From assembly GCA_947631195.1 (NCBI GenBank), contig CANRKK010000018.1, positions 1 to 42,917 on the forward strand: a stretch of 42,917 nt of DNA, given 5' to 3'. Source of the DNA: an uncultured Clostridia bacterium (lineage in GTDB: Bacteria; Bacillota; Clostridia; Christensenellales; Borkfalkiaceae). The notes under the pieces were generated by a model. It saw only the letters and a list, made by a program, of their open reading frames with translations. It was not told the origin of the DNA and did no database searches. Positions 32,131-39,092 of the stretch are shown here, in pieces (position 1 is the first letter of the stretch; every line of letters starts with the position of its first letter). The position numbers and the translations under genes are program-made.

Positions 32131-33519
32131 TTAATTTCCGATAAAGTAGCAGTTGTTCTTCTTATAGGTTAAGCACCGTTTCTTGTACGCCTTGAATAAG
32201 TACCGCGCATCGTCCACGAAGTCGTAGCAGACGGGATCCTGCTTGCCGTCACACGCTCGGGCTATTCGTCCGATACTCTGCGTAACCACGGCATAATCCT
32301 TTTGCGGAGAAGCCATGAACAGACGATCCAAACACGGTATGTCCAAGCCCTCTTTGGCAAGGGAGTACGTTGCAAACAGGTACTTTTTCTTGCCGAGCCG
32401 CATATCTTCGATTGCTTGCTCCCGTTCCAACTTCTCTTTTTTGGTCGTCATCGAGCCGTCTATCATCACCGCATTTGCCCGCATATCTCTCGGCAGAGAG
32501 TTGAACAGGGTTTCGAGGTGATTCAGTCTGTCCGACAGGATCAGGCAGGAATGACCAGCGTTCTCGACAAGGTGGTGCAGGATGAGACTGTTTCGTTCGG
32601 TGTCCGTGCAAAGGTGAGTGATGGTCTTTGTGTAGTTGATCGTTCCGTCCGTATTCAGACAGTCGCTCGTGAGCTGCGTTGTCGTTCCGATAGGTCGTAC
32701 TCCGACTTGCATCACACGGCTTTCCACTTCCTCACGGGGAACGGTGTAGACGATCTCTCCGAGCAACGCATAGGTCGCTTTTATCATTCCGTCACTTCGA
32801 TGCACCGTAGCCGACAAGCCGTATTTGTTCCGAGCTACCAACGAGTTGAGTACCTTGTAGAACTGTGTTACCGCTGTGGGGCTTCCTGCGCATCTGTGGC
32901 ACTCGTCCACGATTATGCAGTCCCAACAATGCCTGTATCGAGCCAAGTCCAAGCGGCACATCGTCTGTATGGTAGCAAAGGTTATTCCTGCGCCGATATT
33001 TACTTTTCCCTCGGTTATCGTACCGAGCAACGATTTGTCTATGTAGCGTTCCGCCCGAGCCATGCTTTGCGTGAGTAAGTCTTTCGTGTGGGTGAGCCAT
33101 AAGGTTTTGACTTTCAGTCTTGTGGCAAGGGCTATGCCCATTTGCGTTTTGCCGCTCCCCGCGGGGCTTTGCAGTATGCCGTAGAACTCGTCTGTGAGCC
33201 TATCTACCGCTTGTTGTTGGTAGTCGTAGAGGGGAATGTCGGCATTGTAGTTGATCTGTTCCGTATTGCCGAACACGGTTGTTATCGGGCTATCGGAGAT
33301 GTACTTCATAAGCTGCCGTAGAAGTCCGAAAGGAAGTATTAGAGCGTTTCCGTGAACTTCATAAAGGTAGAGCTTTTCGGGCGTGTCTCCGAGCCAAAGG
33401 TGCATCCGTACTTTCTTCGAGTATTCAGGGTTGCTGATTACCAAGTTCCTTTTGCACCAAGCCACCAAGTCGGGCGTAGGATCGTAAACATTGATTGTGC
33501 TTCCGATTATTGTTCGCAT
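32131..33519 (-). CDS. SF2 DEAD/DEAH-type helicase, 462 aa
   Basis: Start at ATG 33519 preferred over GTG at 33531. Contains IPLYDYQQQAVDRL (Q-like), GILQSPAGSGKTQMGIALA (Walker A), DCIIVDECHRCAG (DECH, motif II), KYGLSATVHRSD (SAT, motif III) and TQSIGRIARACDGKQDP (motif VI). This is the layout of phage SF2 helicases next to replication genes, similar in style to UvsW or type III restriction-like helicases. Its place upstream of the methyltransferase and just downstream of a resolvase-like nuclease suggests a role in recombination or fork remodelling. Confidence 0.9.
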   Translation of the reverse strand: MRTIIGSTINVYDPTPDLVAWCKRNLVISNPEYSKKVRMHLWLGDTPEKLYLYEVHGNALILPFGLLRQLMKYISDSPITTVFGNTEQINYNADIPLYDYQQQAVDRLTDEFYGILQSPAGSGKTQMGIALATRLKVKTLWLTHTKDLLTQSMARAERYIDKSLLGTITEGKVNIGAGITFATIQTMCRLDLARYRHCWDCIIVDECHRCAGSPTAVTQFYKVLNSLVARNKYGLSATVHRSDGMIKATYALLGEIVYTVPREEVESRVMQVGVRPIGTTTQLTSDCLNTDGTINYTKTITHLCTDTERNSLILHHLVENAGHSCLILSDRLNHLETLFNSLPRDMRANAVMIDGSMTTKKEKLEREQAIEDMRLGKKKYLFATYSLAKEGLDIPCLDRLFMASPQKDYAVVTQSIGRIARACDGKQDPVCYDFVDDARYLFKAYKKRCLTYKKNNCYFIGN

Positions 33520-33905
33520 CGTCTCATCCACCTTTCAAGCGTTTCGAGCCGTTGAATCTCCGCGCCGGGGATTTCCGATTTGCCTATTTGCTTGATAGCC
33601 TCGAAAGAGATCATGTAGATTTGCTCTTTGAACTTCAAGGCGAAGAAGCAGGTGTCGTTTCCGTTGCCACAGTTTTGCCAAAGGCGCATCGCGCTTTCCT
33701 GATTGTCCTCTATCCTCGATAGGGGGAAGCCCCTTCCCGAACATACCTTGCAGTCAATAAGAAAGGCTCTACCGTTCTTAACCGCAAGAACATCGGCAGG
33801 TTGTCCCGCTTGCTTTTGAGCGAGGTTGTGCGCCCAAAAACCATTGGAGAATAATATCTCACAAAAAAAGGCTTCAAAGCTGTTGCCCGATTTTTTATTC
33901 GTCAT
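33507..33905 (-). CDS. Holliday-junction-resolvase-like PD-(D/E)xK nuclease, 132 aa
   Basis: The N-terminal KKSGNSFEAFFCEILFSNGFWAHNLAQKQAGQPADVLAVKNGRAFLIDCKV has Glu11 in an N-terminal helix, Asp38 in the QPADVLA strand and the DCK catalytic triplet: the Hjc-like fold order. C-terminal IYMISFEAIKQIG completes the sheet. A phage resolvase of this type would process recombination or packaging intermediates. It overlaps the helicase gene by 13 bases. Confidence 0.8.
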   Translation of the reverse strand: MTNKKSGNSFEAFFCEILFSNGFWAHNLAQKQAGQPADVLAVKNGRAFLIDCKVCSGRGFPLSRIEDNQESAMRLWQNCGNGNDTCFFALKFKEQIYMISFEAIKQIGKSEIPGAEIQRLETLERWMRRCEQ

Positions 33906-34155
33906 GTTTCCGCTGATACTTCTCGGTGTAGTATCTCACCAAGTCGGCGCAGTCGTGCGCATAGAGCCAAGTAAGCAAATCATTGACTTGCTCGTCCGTA
34001 CACCACCTATCTACTAACTTAAATACTTTGTAGATGTCGGGTTTCGTGGTGTTTATGAACTTTCCTCCGCCCGGACGGCGTTCAAAAAACTTGTCGAGGA
34101 TCAAGGTTATTTTGCCTCTGCCGTCATTGTAGTTGATTACAAATTCTTTGTACAT
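33895..34155 (-). CDS. Small early phage protein, 86 aa
   Basis: Start at ATG 34155 with AAAGGAG. The product MYKEFVINYNDGRGKITLIL-DKFFERRPGGGKFINTTKPDIYKVFKLVDRW is mixed alpha/beta and positively charged in the middle. I do not recognise the family. Confidence 0.55.
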   Translation of the reverse strand: MYKEFVINYNDGRGKITLILDKFFERRPGGGKFINTTKPDIYKVFKLVDRWCTDEQVNDLLTWLYAHDCADLVRYYTEKYQRKHDE

Positions 34156-34313
34156 TTTTCTTCTCCTTTCCAAATATAGGGTTTGCCGTAGACTGTCAAG
34201 TACCATTTCTCAAACGCTCTGCGATGTTCCTCGTTCTCAAAAAATCTCCTGACGGCGGCGGTTACAGCCCGACCTAACACGGCTTGATTTTCTTTCGGGA
34301 TCTCTGCTGCCAT
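34137..34313 (-). CDS. Small early phage protein, 58 aa
   Basis: ATG at 34313, 58 residues (AAVRRFFENEEHRRAFEKWYLTVYGKP). A short helical protein with the ENxEHRRxFEKW segment seen in small early proteins of Firmicute phages. The ribosome binding site is weak (AAGTAAG). Function unknown. Confidence 0.5.
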   Translation of the reverse strand: MAAEIPKENQAVLGRAVTAAVRRFFENEEHRRAFEKWYLTVYGKPYIWKGEEKCTKNL

Positions 34314-34314
34314 C

Positions 34315-34533
34315 TTACTTTTTAACTTTCCACGTCTCGTAGTCGTGAAGAATAAGCAAGGATGTTTCAATGATCTTGTCAATCTTCGTGCCGGTGCGAG
34401 AGCCGCTTAATGCCGAACTCAACTCGGACTTGTCGGTCGTAATACCTCTTTCAGCGAGCTGATTGATGAGCCACACCTGCGACAGGTTGTTGTTGAGGAG
34501 CTTGATGCGGATTTCGTCACGCTTCCTTGTCAT
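34315..34533 (-). CDS. Cro-like early regulator candidate, 72 aa
   Basis: ATG at 34533 follows TAAGGAGG. The product MTRKRDEIRIKLLNNNLSQV-WLINQLAERGITTDKSELSSAL has a helix-turn-helix-like arrangement and is the first gene after the early promoter, the position of a Cro-type repressor or early regulator. I recognise the SQVWLINQLA-ERGI-TDKSELSSxL layout as one that recurs beside phage repressors. Confidence 0.65.
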   Translation of the reverse strand: MTRKRDEIRIKLLNNNLSQVWLINQLAERGITTDKSELSSALSGSRTGTKIDKIIETSLLILHDYETWKVKK

Positions 34534-34713
34534 AATAACCTCCTTAATTTTTCTAAAAATATAAACAACAATCGTTGACATCTGCTGTCCTCTATGGTAT
34601 AATATAGTCGCCACAACTTAATAACCATCGGAGAACTCTTGACTGTAAAAACTACTTCGCAGAGAGTGTTTTTTCTGTACCGCAAATCTCAACGAAAGTT
34701 GTTTACAGGAGTT

Positions 34714-34764
34714 ATTATACTCGAAAGTTTTCTACTTGTCAAGTGTTTTCTCGAAAGTTTTCTA
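34714..34764 (-). promoter_or_regulatory. Early (lytic) promoter with two repressor operators
   Basis: Leftward TTGACA (34742-34737), 17-base spacer, TATAAT (34719-34714), a perfect consensus. The 15-base sequence CTCGAAAGTTTTCTA (plus strand) occurs twice: 34720-34734 inside the spacer and 34750-34764 upstream of the -35, 30 bases apart. The divergently transcribed repressor starts 22 bases from the second site. A 180-base leader precedes the first gene. No comparably strong promoter is visible for the repressor itself. Confidence 0.85.
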
Positions 34765-34785
34765 AAAAATTTTTCGGAGGGTGCT

Positions 34786-35181
34786 ATGACACTGTATGAT
34801 CGTATCGAAAGCTGCGCTCGGGAGCGCAAAATAAGCATTACCAACCTCGAAAAAGAGGTCGGTTTCGGCAATGGAACTATCGGGAAGTGGAAAGATTCCG
34901 TCCCGAAAGCGGACAAACTCTACCTTGTAGCCAAGTGTTTGGGCAGGTCGGTAGAATACTTTCTAACGGGCATTGAGGAACTCGGCGGCAGGAACAATGG
35001 GAACATTCTTACTAATTCTATCAATGAAAGCCCTAACTCCGTGCTGTTTATCAACGGCGAGGAGTCGAAGCTGTCGAAGCAGGAACTCGAACTTATTCTC
35101 ACCTATCGGGAGTTGGGGATTAAAGAGCAAGCCGACTTAATCACTTTCCTTTTGAAATTGAAAAGTGATAAAAGTGAATAA
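34786..35181 (+). CDS. XRE-family phage repressor (CI-like), 131 aa
   Basis: Start at ATG 34786 after CGGAGGG; a longer in-frame reading has no ribosome binding site. Residues 1-60 (LYDRIESCARERKISITNLE-KEVGFGNGTIGKWKDSVPKADKLYLVAKCLG, then RSVEYFLTG) form a classical XRE helix-turn-helix. The C-terminal half (SKQELELILTYRELGIKEQADLITFLL) is a short oligomerisation helix; there is no LexA-like peptidase domain, so induction by RecA-mediated self-cleavage is unlikely. The last codons lie inside element copy C and give the C-terminal SDKSE. Confidence 0.87.
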   Translation: MTLYDRIESCARERKISITNLEKEVGFGNGTIGKWKDSVPKADKLYLVAKCLGRSVEYFLTGIEELGGRNNGNILTNSINESPNSVLFINGEESKLSKQELELILTYRELGIKEQADLITFLLKLKSDKSE

Positions 35182-35268
35182 TCCGAGGCTTTTTCCATAA
35201 AGTCCCTTATAGTATCATTCTTATAGAACACTTTTGGTAAAATCTTAAAATAAGTCACTTTTATCACT
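35164..35268 (+). repeat. 105-bp palindromic element, copy C
   Basis: AGTGATAAAAGTGA at 35164-35177 and its inverse at 35255-35268. The left terminal repeat provides the final codons of the repressor; the right end stops 13 bases before the integrase start codon. Internal TTTTTCCATAAAGTCCC and GAACACTTTTGG match copies A and B. Confidence 0.9.
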
Positions 35269-35281
35269 TTGGAGAGGTCGT

Positions 35282-36940
35282 ATGGATGTAGTTTTATATA
35301 TGAGATATAGTTCCGACAGGCAAAATGAGCAGTCAATCGAGGGGCAACGCCACGTCTGCGAAGAATTTTGCAGAGCATCGGGATTTACCATTCGGGGCGA
35401 ATATGTTGACCGGGCATTGACGGCGACAAAGGATGCAGAGAAACGTCTCGAATTTCAGAAAATGATTAAAGACAGCGAGAAAGGCTTATGGCAAGCGGTT
35501 GTCGTTTATAAGCTCGACCGCTTCGCTCGTAACCGTTTCGACAGCGCAACATACAAGGCAAGGCTGAAAAAGAACGGTGTGAGAGTTATCTCCGCCACGG
35601 AGAACATAAGCGACAATCCCGAGGGCATTATTCTTGAATCCGTGTTGGAGGGAATGGCGGAGTTTTACTCGAAAGAGCTTGCACAAAAAATCACTCGCGG
35701 GATGCACGAGTCGGCTTTGAAGTGTAATTCGTGCGGCGGGCATATCTCGCTCGGATATAAGATAGTGGATAAGAAGTTAGTCATTGACGAGGAAAAGGCT
35801 CCCATCGTCCGTAAGGCGTTCGCTATGTATGCGGCGGGGCAAAGTGTGTCGGAGATCTGCCGGGTACTGAACGCCGCAGGTTATCGCACCAAGACGGGCG
35901 CACGGTTTAACAAGAACAGCTTCCATTCCATGTTCCGTAATAAAAAGTATATAGGACAATATAAATTTATGGATATAGTTATAGACGATGGCGTACCCGC
36001 GATTATAGATAAGGAAACATTTCAAAAGGTACAAGAACGGCTCAAATCTTGCGCTAACGCTCCCGCAAGGGGCAAGGCGTTGGTAGACTATATGCTGTCG
36101 GGAAAGCTGTTCTGTGGGCATTGTGGCGGGCTTATGACGGGTACTGCAAGCACAAGTCATACCGGGCGTAAATATTTCTACTACACCTGCGTAGGACGGC
36201 GTGGAGAGCGCAGCATAAATTGCTCTAAAACGCCCGTGCGTAAAGAGTGGATAGAAAAGGTCGTATTTGAAGATACTCTCGAACTTCTTACGCCCGAGAT
36301 GATAGACCACATAGCAGACATTGCCGTTCAAGCTGCCAACAAAGAGAAAGACGAAAAAACCGCTATCCCGGTCATAGAAGCCGAAATAGCGGATATTGAG
36401 AAGTCTATCGGGAGACTTCTTAAATTGGTCGAGAACGGCGCAGATTCGCCCACATTGGCAGAGAGACTGAATGAGTTGGAGAAAGATCGCAGGAACGCAG
36501 AAAGTCGGCTTTTAGAGGAAAAAGCGACCGTTATAAGGTTGGATAAGCCACAAGTCGTTTACTTCCTTACGGAGTTTACCAACGGTAACGTGGACGATCC
36601 CGAATTTCAGCGGCGCATTATCGACTTGCTTGTCAACTCTGTTACGGTGTGGGATGACGAAGAAGATCCCGGCTCGCAGAAGTTTACCATAACCTATAAC
36701 CTCAATCCCGCCCAAAGTCGAACGATCAGAGTGAAAAACCCCGGCAAAGTCGGGTGCGTATTTCACCCCGACAACTCCACCAAAGCAAGCGGAGGGCTTA
36801 ATAGCCCTCCGCTTGCTTTGGTGGAAGTGGGGGATGAGCAGCATGATGCTGAACCCGTGGTCGCGCCTATGCGTAACGGATTTCAAAGCAAATTTCCGCG
36901 CACGGGCGTAATTTTTAACTTAATATTAAAAATGCTATAA
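35282..36940 (+). CDS. Large serine recombinase (phage integrase), 552 aa, with a likely host-derived C-terminal tail
   Basis: The N-terminal catalytic domain begins MDVVLYMRYSSDRQNEQSIE (nucleophile Ser10) and has VVVYKLDRFARNRFDSATYK. It is followed by a recombinase domain (GYRTKTGARFNKNSFHSMFRNKKYIGQYK) and a zinc ribbon (KLFCGHCGGLMTG...YYYTCVGRR...INCSKTPV). A coiled-coil stretch (VIEAEIADIEKSIGRLLKLVEN) then leads to the last canonical part (KFTITYNLNP). The final ~45 residues span a 22-bp perfect hairpin and then a sequence that recurs in the host 3.3 kb away, so the true phage-encoded end is probably before about residue 515. Start: GGAGAGG. Confidence 0.92.
   Translation: MDVVLYMRYSSDRQNEQSIEGQRHVCEEFCRASGFTIRGEYVDRALTATKDAEKRLEFQKMIKDSEKGLWQAVVVYKLDRFARNRFDSATYKARLKKNGVRVISATENISDNPEGIILESVLEGMAEFYSKELAQKITRGMHESALKCNSCGGHISLGYKIVDKKLVIDEEKAPIVRKAFAMYAAGQSVSEICRVLNAAGYRTKTGARFNKNSFHSMFRNKKYIGQYKFMDIVIDDGVPAIIDKETFQKVQERLKSCANAPARGKALVDYMLSGKLFCGHCGGLMTGTASTSHTGRKYFYYTCVGRRGERSINCSKTPVRKEWIEKVVFEDTLELLTPEMIDHIADIAVQAANKEKDEKTAIPVIEAEIADIEKSIGRLLKLVENGADSPTLAERLNELEKDRRNAESRLLEEKATVIRLDKPQVVYFLTEFTNGNVDDPEFQRRIIDLLVNSVTVWDDEEDPGSQKFTITYNLNPAQSRTIRVKNPGKVGCVFHPDNSTKASGGLNSPPLALVEVGDEQHDAEPVVAPMRNGFQSKFPRTGVIFNLILKML
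36776..36825. other. 22-bp perfect inverted repeat in the 3' end of the integrase frame
   Basis: Arms 36776-36797 and 36804-36825 are exact inverses with a 6-base loop (TTAATA). No T-run follows on either strand, so it is not a standard terminator. It lies close to where phage sequence should give way to host sequence (attR region). Confidence 0.85.
36837..36910 (+). repeat. Host dispersed repeat, copy 1
   Basis: From AGCAGC to GGGCGTA this stretch aligns with the inverse of 40160-40236 (by eye well over 70% identity, including the 17-base block TGGTCGCGCCTxTGCGTAA). One frame preserves SS-L-PWSRLCV-KA in both copies, suggesting an old coding end. It marks bacterial sequence to the right of the prophage. 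Confidence 0.75.
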
Positions 36941-36954
36941 TTTCAAAAAAAGTA

Positions 36955-36983
36955 TTGCATTTTTGGGCTTAATGTGTTATACT
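36955..36983 (+). promoter_or_regulatory. Promoter of the structured leader RNA
   Basis: TTGCAT (36955-36960), 17-base spacer, TATACT (36978-36983), giving a start near 36990. It precedes a strongly folded leader and an AT-rich operon. Confidence 0.7.
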
Positions 36984-36989
36984 GATATT

Positions 36990-37210
36990 GCCAAATGAAT
37001 CTTACACTACTTAATAAGGAGGGTGGGGAATTTTTTAATATAAAAAATAGCAACATAATTTTTGCAATTCGATACACAATAGAATTTGGTAAAAATGCAA
37101 ATTCTCTTTACGTGTATCGGAATTTCCCCATTATTGCGTAAGATTTGTTTGGCGACAATCGGAGTTTGCGTTTTTCGTGCGCCGGCTTCGGTTGGCGCAC
37201 TTTTTATTTT
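36990..37210 (+). ncRNA. Structured leader RNA or small RNA of unknown family
   Basis: The stretch has nested pairings: CTTAC (37001-37005) with GTAAG (37138-37142); AATAA (37013-37017) with TTATT (37131-37135); TGGGGAA (37024-37030) with TTCCCCA (37124-37130); CGATACAC (37070-37077) with GTGTATCG (37112-37119); AGAATTTG (37081-37088) with CAAATTCT (37098-37105). It ends in an intrinsic terminator. The only gene-free part between the integrase and the next gene is this element and its promoter. The operon behind it would be reached only by read-through, so it may be an attenuator or riboswitch-like leader, or an independent small RNA. I do not recognise a known family. Confidence 0.6.
37177..37210 (+). 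terminator. Intrinsic terminator ending the leader RNA
   Basis: GTGCGCCGGC-TTCG-GTTGGCGCAC, a 10-bp stem with two G-U pairs closed by a UUCG tetraloop, followed by TTTTTATTTT. It stands four bases before the GGAGGAG of the next gene. Confidence 0.92.
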
Positions 37211-37231
37211 ATAGGAGGAGAATAAGATTAT

Positions 37232-38290
37232 ATGTCATTTACTTTAACCATTAATGATGAAACCAGCAATAAACCCATGACGATTAATGAGCCCACTATC
37301 GCCGATATAAAAAAAGCGATAGATATTTTGAAACAAGATGAGCAAAATTTCTTGATTTTAGATAGTTCGCCACCGGTTGAATTATTTTCAGTTATTCAAG
37401 CTTATTTCTTTGACGACAATACTTTTCATGCGGAAACACGTTATGATGAAGGCAATGCTTTATATATGTATAGCCACGAACTTACGGAAAAAGATTTAAC
37501 AAAAATACTATCGAATTTTATTTCAGGCATTGTGCCCGATATAGATGATTGGGAATACGAAGATGATTTTGGCGGATATGAATTTTACAAAGAATTTAAG
37601 TTACGCAAATTTTTAGCGGAAAACGGTTTTCTTGCTCTTAAAGTACAAAATCCCCCGGCAAACAGTATTCAATTAACCACTTCCGATATTCAAGTCTTTA
37701 TTAAAATTGCAAAAGACAGCAATGTAAAAACCGTTTTTTATAGCTATGACTATGTAAATAAAGACATTTATAATATAGATAGAGTTAGGCATGATAATGA
37801 TTTATCGAAGGTGGCTTCCGATGAAATAGTAGAATATATGAAAAACATTAATACACATGATTTTGACCAACCTGCGATTTTAGAATTGTTTTTTATGAAT
37901 TACGGTACAATAATTTCTATGAAAATAATCGACCACTGGGTAGAAGAATTAACTCCCGCAAATAAATTTATTGACTTCTTGGAGATGAAATACAGTGAGA
38001 AATTGACAGAAGTTAAATCTGATAGATATGAACAAAAAGATGCCTTACTTGAAGAACTGAAAACCTTATTGTTAAATGACTCCGAGTTTATTTATTGCAC
38101 CAATCGGGATCTTCGACGTGATTTTATGAGAAAGTTTTTAATAAAGCCGGATAATAGAAAATATGTACAAGCATTTCTTAATGACAACGGCTACTTGAAT
38201 CAAAATGAACTACAAAATTTCGTTGATATGGTATATGCCGTGTATAAACGTATGGAAAAATTAAATAAATTGGGAGTAAACAAAAAATGA
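37232..38290 (+). CDS. Protein of unknown function with an immunity-type N-terminal domain, 352 aa
   Basis: The N-terminal ~115 residues (FTLTINDETSNKPMTINEPT, ADIKKAIDILKQDEQNFLIL, VIQAYFFDDNTFHAETRYDE, LSNFISGIVPDIDDWEYE) follow a layout I associate with Imm1-like immunity or single-domain effector-neutralising proteins. The rest has no domain I recognise; the C-terminus is helical. The DNA is much more AT-rich than the phage and the flanking chromosomal genes. GGAGGAG lies 11 bases before ATG, immediately after the terminator of the leader RNA. It overlaps the next gene by 4 bases. Confidence 0.65.
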   Translation: MSFTLTINDETSNKPMTINEPTIADIKKAIDILKQDEQNFLILDSSPPVELFSVIQAYFFDDNTFHAETRYDEGNALYMYSHELTEKDLTKILSNFISGIVPDIDDWEYEDDFGGYEFYKEFKLRKFLAENGFLALKVQNPPANSIQLTTSDIQVFIKIAKDSNVKTVFYSYDYVNKDIYNIDRVRHDNDLSKVASDEIVEYMKNINTHDFDQPAILELFFMNYGTIISMKIIDHWVEELTPANKFIDFLEMKYSEKLTEVKSDRYEQKDALLEELKTLLLNDSEFIYCTNRDLRRDFMRKFLIKPDNRKYVQAFLNDNGYLNQNELQNFVDMVYAVYKRMEKLNKLGVNKK

Positions 38291-38493
38291 ACGATAAAAA
38301 AATTACAAACGATCAAGTCGCCAACGTTATTATCGAAATTACTGGGAGTAGTGGATATTGCGATGACGATACTGCCAAGGGATTTAAGACATCAAAAAAG
38401 AAAGAGATCTTAAAATCCTCAAATGATAATTCTTTCGCAAAATTTACTCAAGAAATAATAAAAAGACAAAATAAGAAAGACGGAGAAATTTAA
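38287..38493 (+). CDS. Small protein of unknown function, 68 aa
   Basis: Coupled to the previous gene (ATGA). The product is polar and basic (KKITNDQVANVIIEITGSSG, then KTSKKKEILKSSNDNSFAKF and QEIIKRQNKK) and likely partly disordered. Function unknown; co-operonic with the preceding and following genes. Confidence 0.55.
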   Translation: MNDKKITNDQVANVIIEITGSSGYCDDDTAKGFKTSKKKEILKSSNDNSFAKFTQEIIKRQNKKDGEI

Positions 38494-38495
38494 TT

Positions 38496-39008
38496 ATGAC
38501 TATCAAACAAGCCCAAGCTAAATATCGTTATGAAATAGAAGAATGCTATAAGCAAACGAAAATAGAAACAAAAAAAAGTAACAAGAAAATGCTTAAAGTT
38601 GGTTCAGTCCTCTTATTTATAGGTATTGTGCTTTTAATAGTAGGATTGGCTATTCCTCCGAAAACTGATTATGTTTTCTCCGATGGCTCGATATTGACAT
38701 CCAGAACTATAGGAGCAATGCTTGCAATTGGTTTTGGAGCATTGATAATGTGGATTGGTACAATTGCATTTATTCTATTTATAGTTTCGTTTATATCACT
38801 GAAAAAGGATAAAATCAAGATAGACGCTACACCGTACATCATTGAATTATACTTAAATTATATTAGGTGCGAAGATTTGTCGCCTGAAGATAAAGAATAT
38901 TATAAACAAAAGTTAGAAAATTACCGAGCCGGTAACATAGCGCGCTCTATGGATAGCGCTTCGGCAATGGCGGCAGCGGCTATGATGTACAGTGCAATAA
39001 ATAAGTAA
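38496..39008 (+). CDS. Two-segment membrane protein, 170 aa
   Basis: Two hydrophobic segments, about residues 33-53 (MLKVGSVLLFIGIVLLIVGL) and 70-100 (TIGAMLAIGFGALIMWIGTI), with a short external loop between them. The N-terminal ~32 residues are lysine-rich and the C-terminal ~65 residues contain a charged helix ending in an Ala/Met-rich tail (DSASAMAAAAMMYSAINK). GGAG lies ten bases before the ATG. Function unknown; it probably anchors the operon's activity at the membrane. Confidence 0.6.
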   Translation: MTIKQAQAKYRYEIEECYKQTKIETKKSNKKMLKVGSVLLFIGIVLLIVGLAIPPKTDYVFSDGSILTSRTIGAMLAIGFGALIMWIGTIAFILFIVSFISLKKDKIKIDATPYIIELYLNYIRCEDLSPEDKEYYKQKLENYRAGNIARSMDSASAMAAAAMMYSAINK

Positions 39009-39050
39009 TATTTTATTTTGACCTTTTATCACTAAATTCGATTTAGTATC

Positions 39051-39087
39051 AAAAAAATATGACATCCTTTCCGGTGTCATATTTTTT
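39051..39087. terminator. Terminator after the AT-rich operon
   Basis: AAAAAATATGACATC ... GGTGTCATATTTTTT, an intrinsic terminator that works in both directions. Its stem matches that of the hairpin at 39978-40013, so the two appear to be related copies. Confidence 0.88.
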
Positions 39088-39092
39088 GTAGG

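Noticed and set aside
34639-35181. 180-codon version of the repressor
   Set aside because: The upstream part covers the operator region and has no ribosome binding site; the ATG at 34786 follows CGGAGGG.
36990-37210. 6S RNA or T-box
   Set aside because: The central bulge is highly asymmetric (about 39 versus 4 bases) and no T-box GGGUGGNACCGCG motif is present; kept as unassigned structured RNA.
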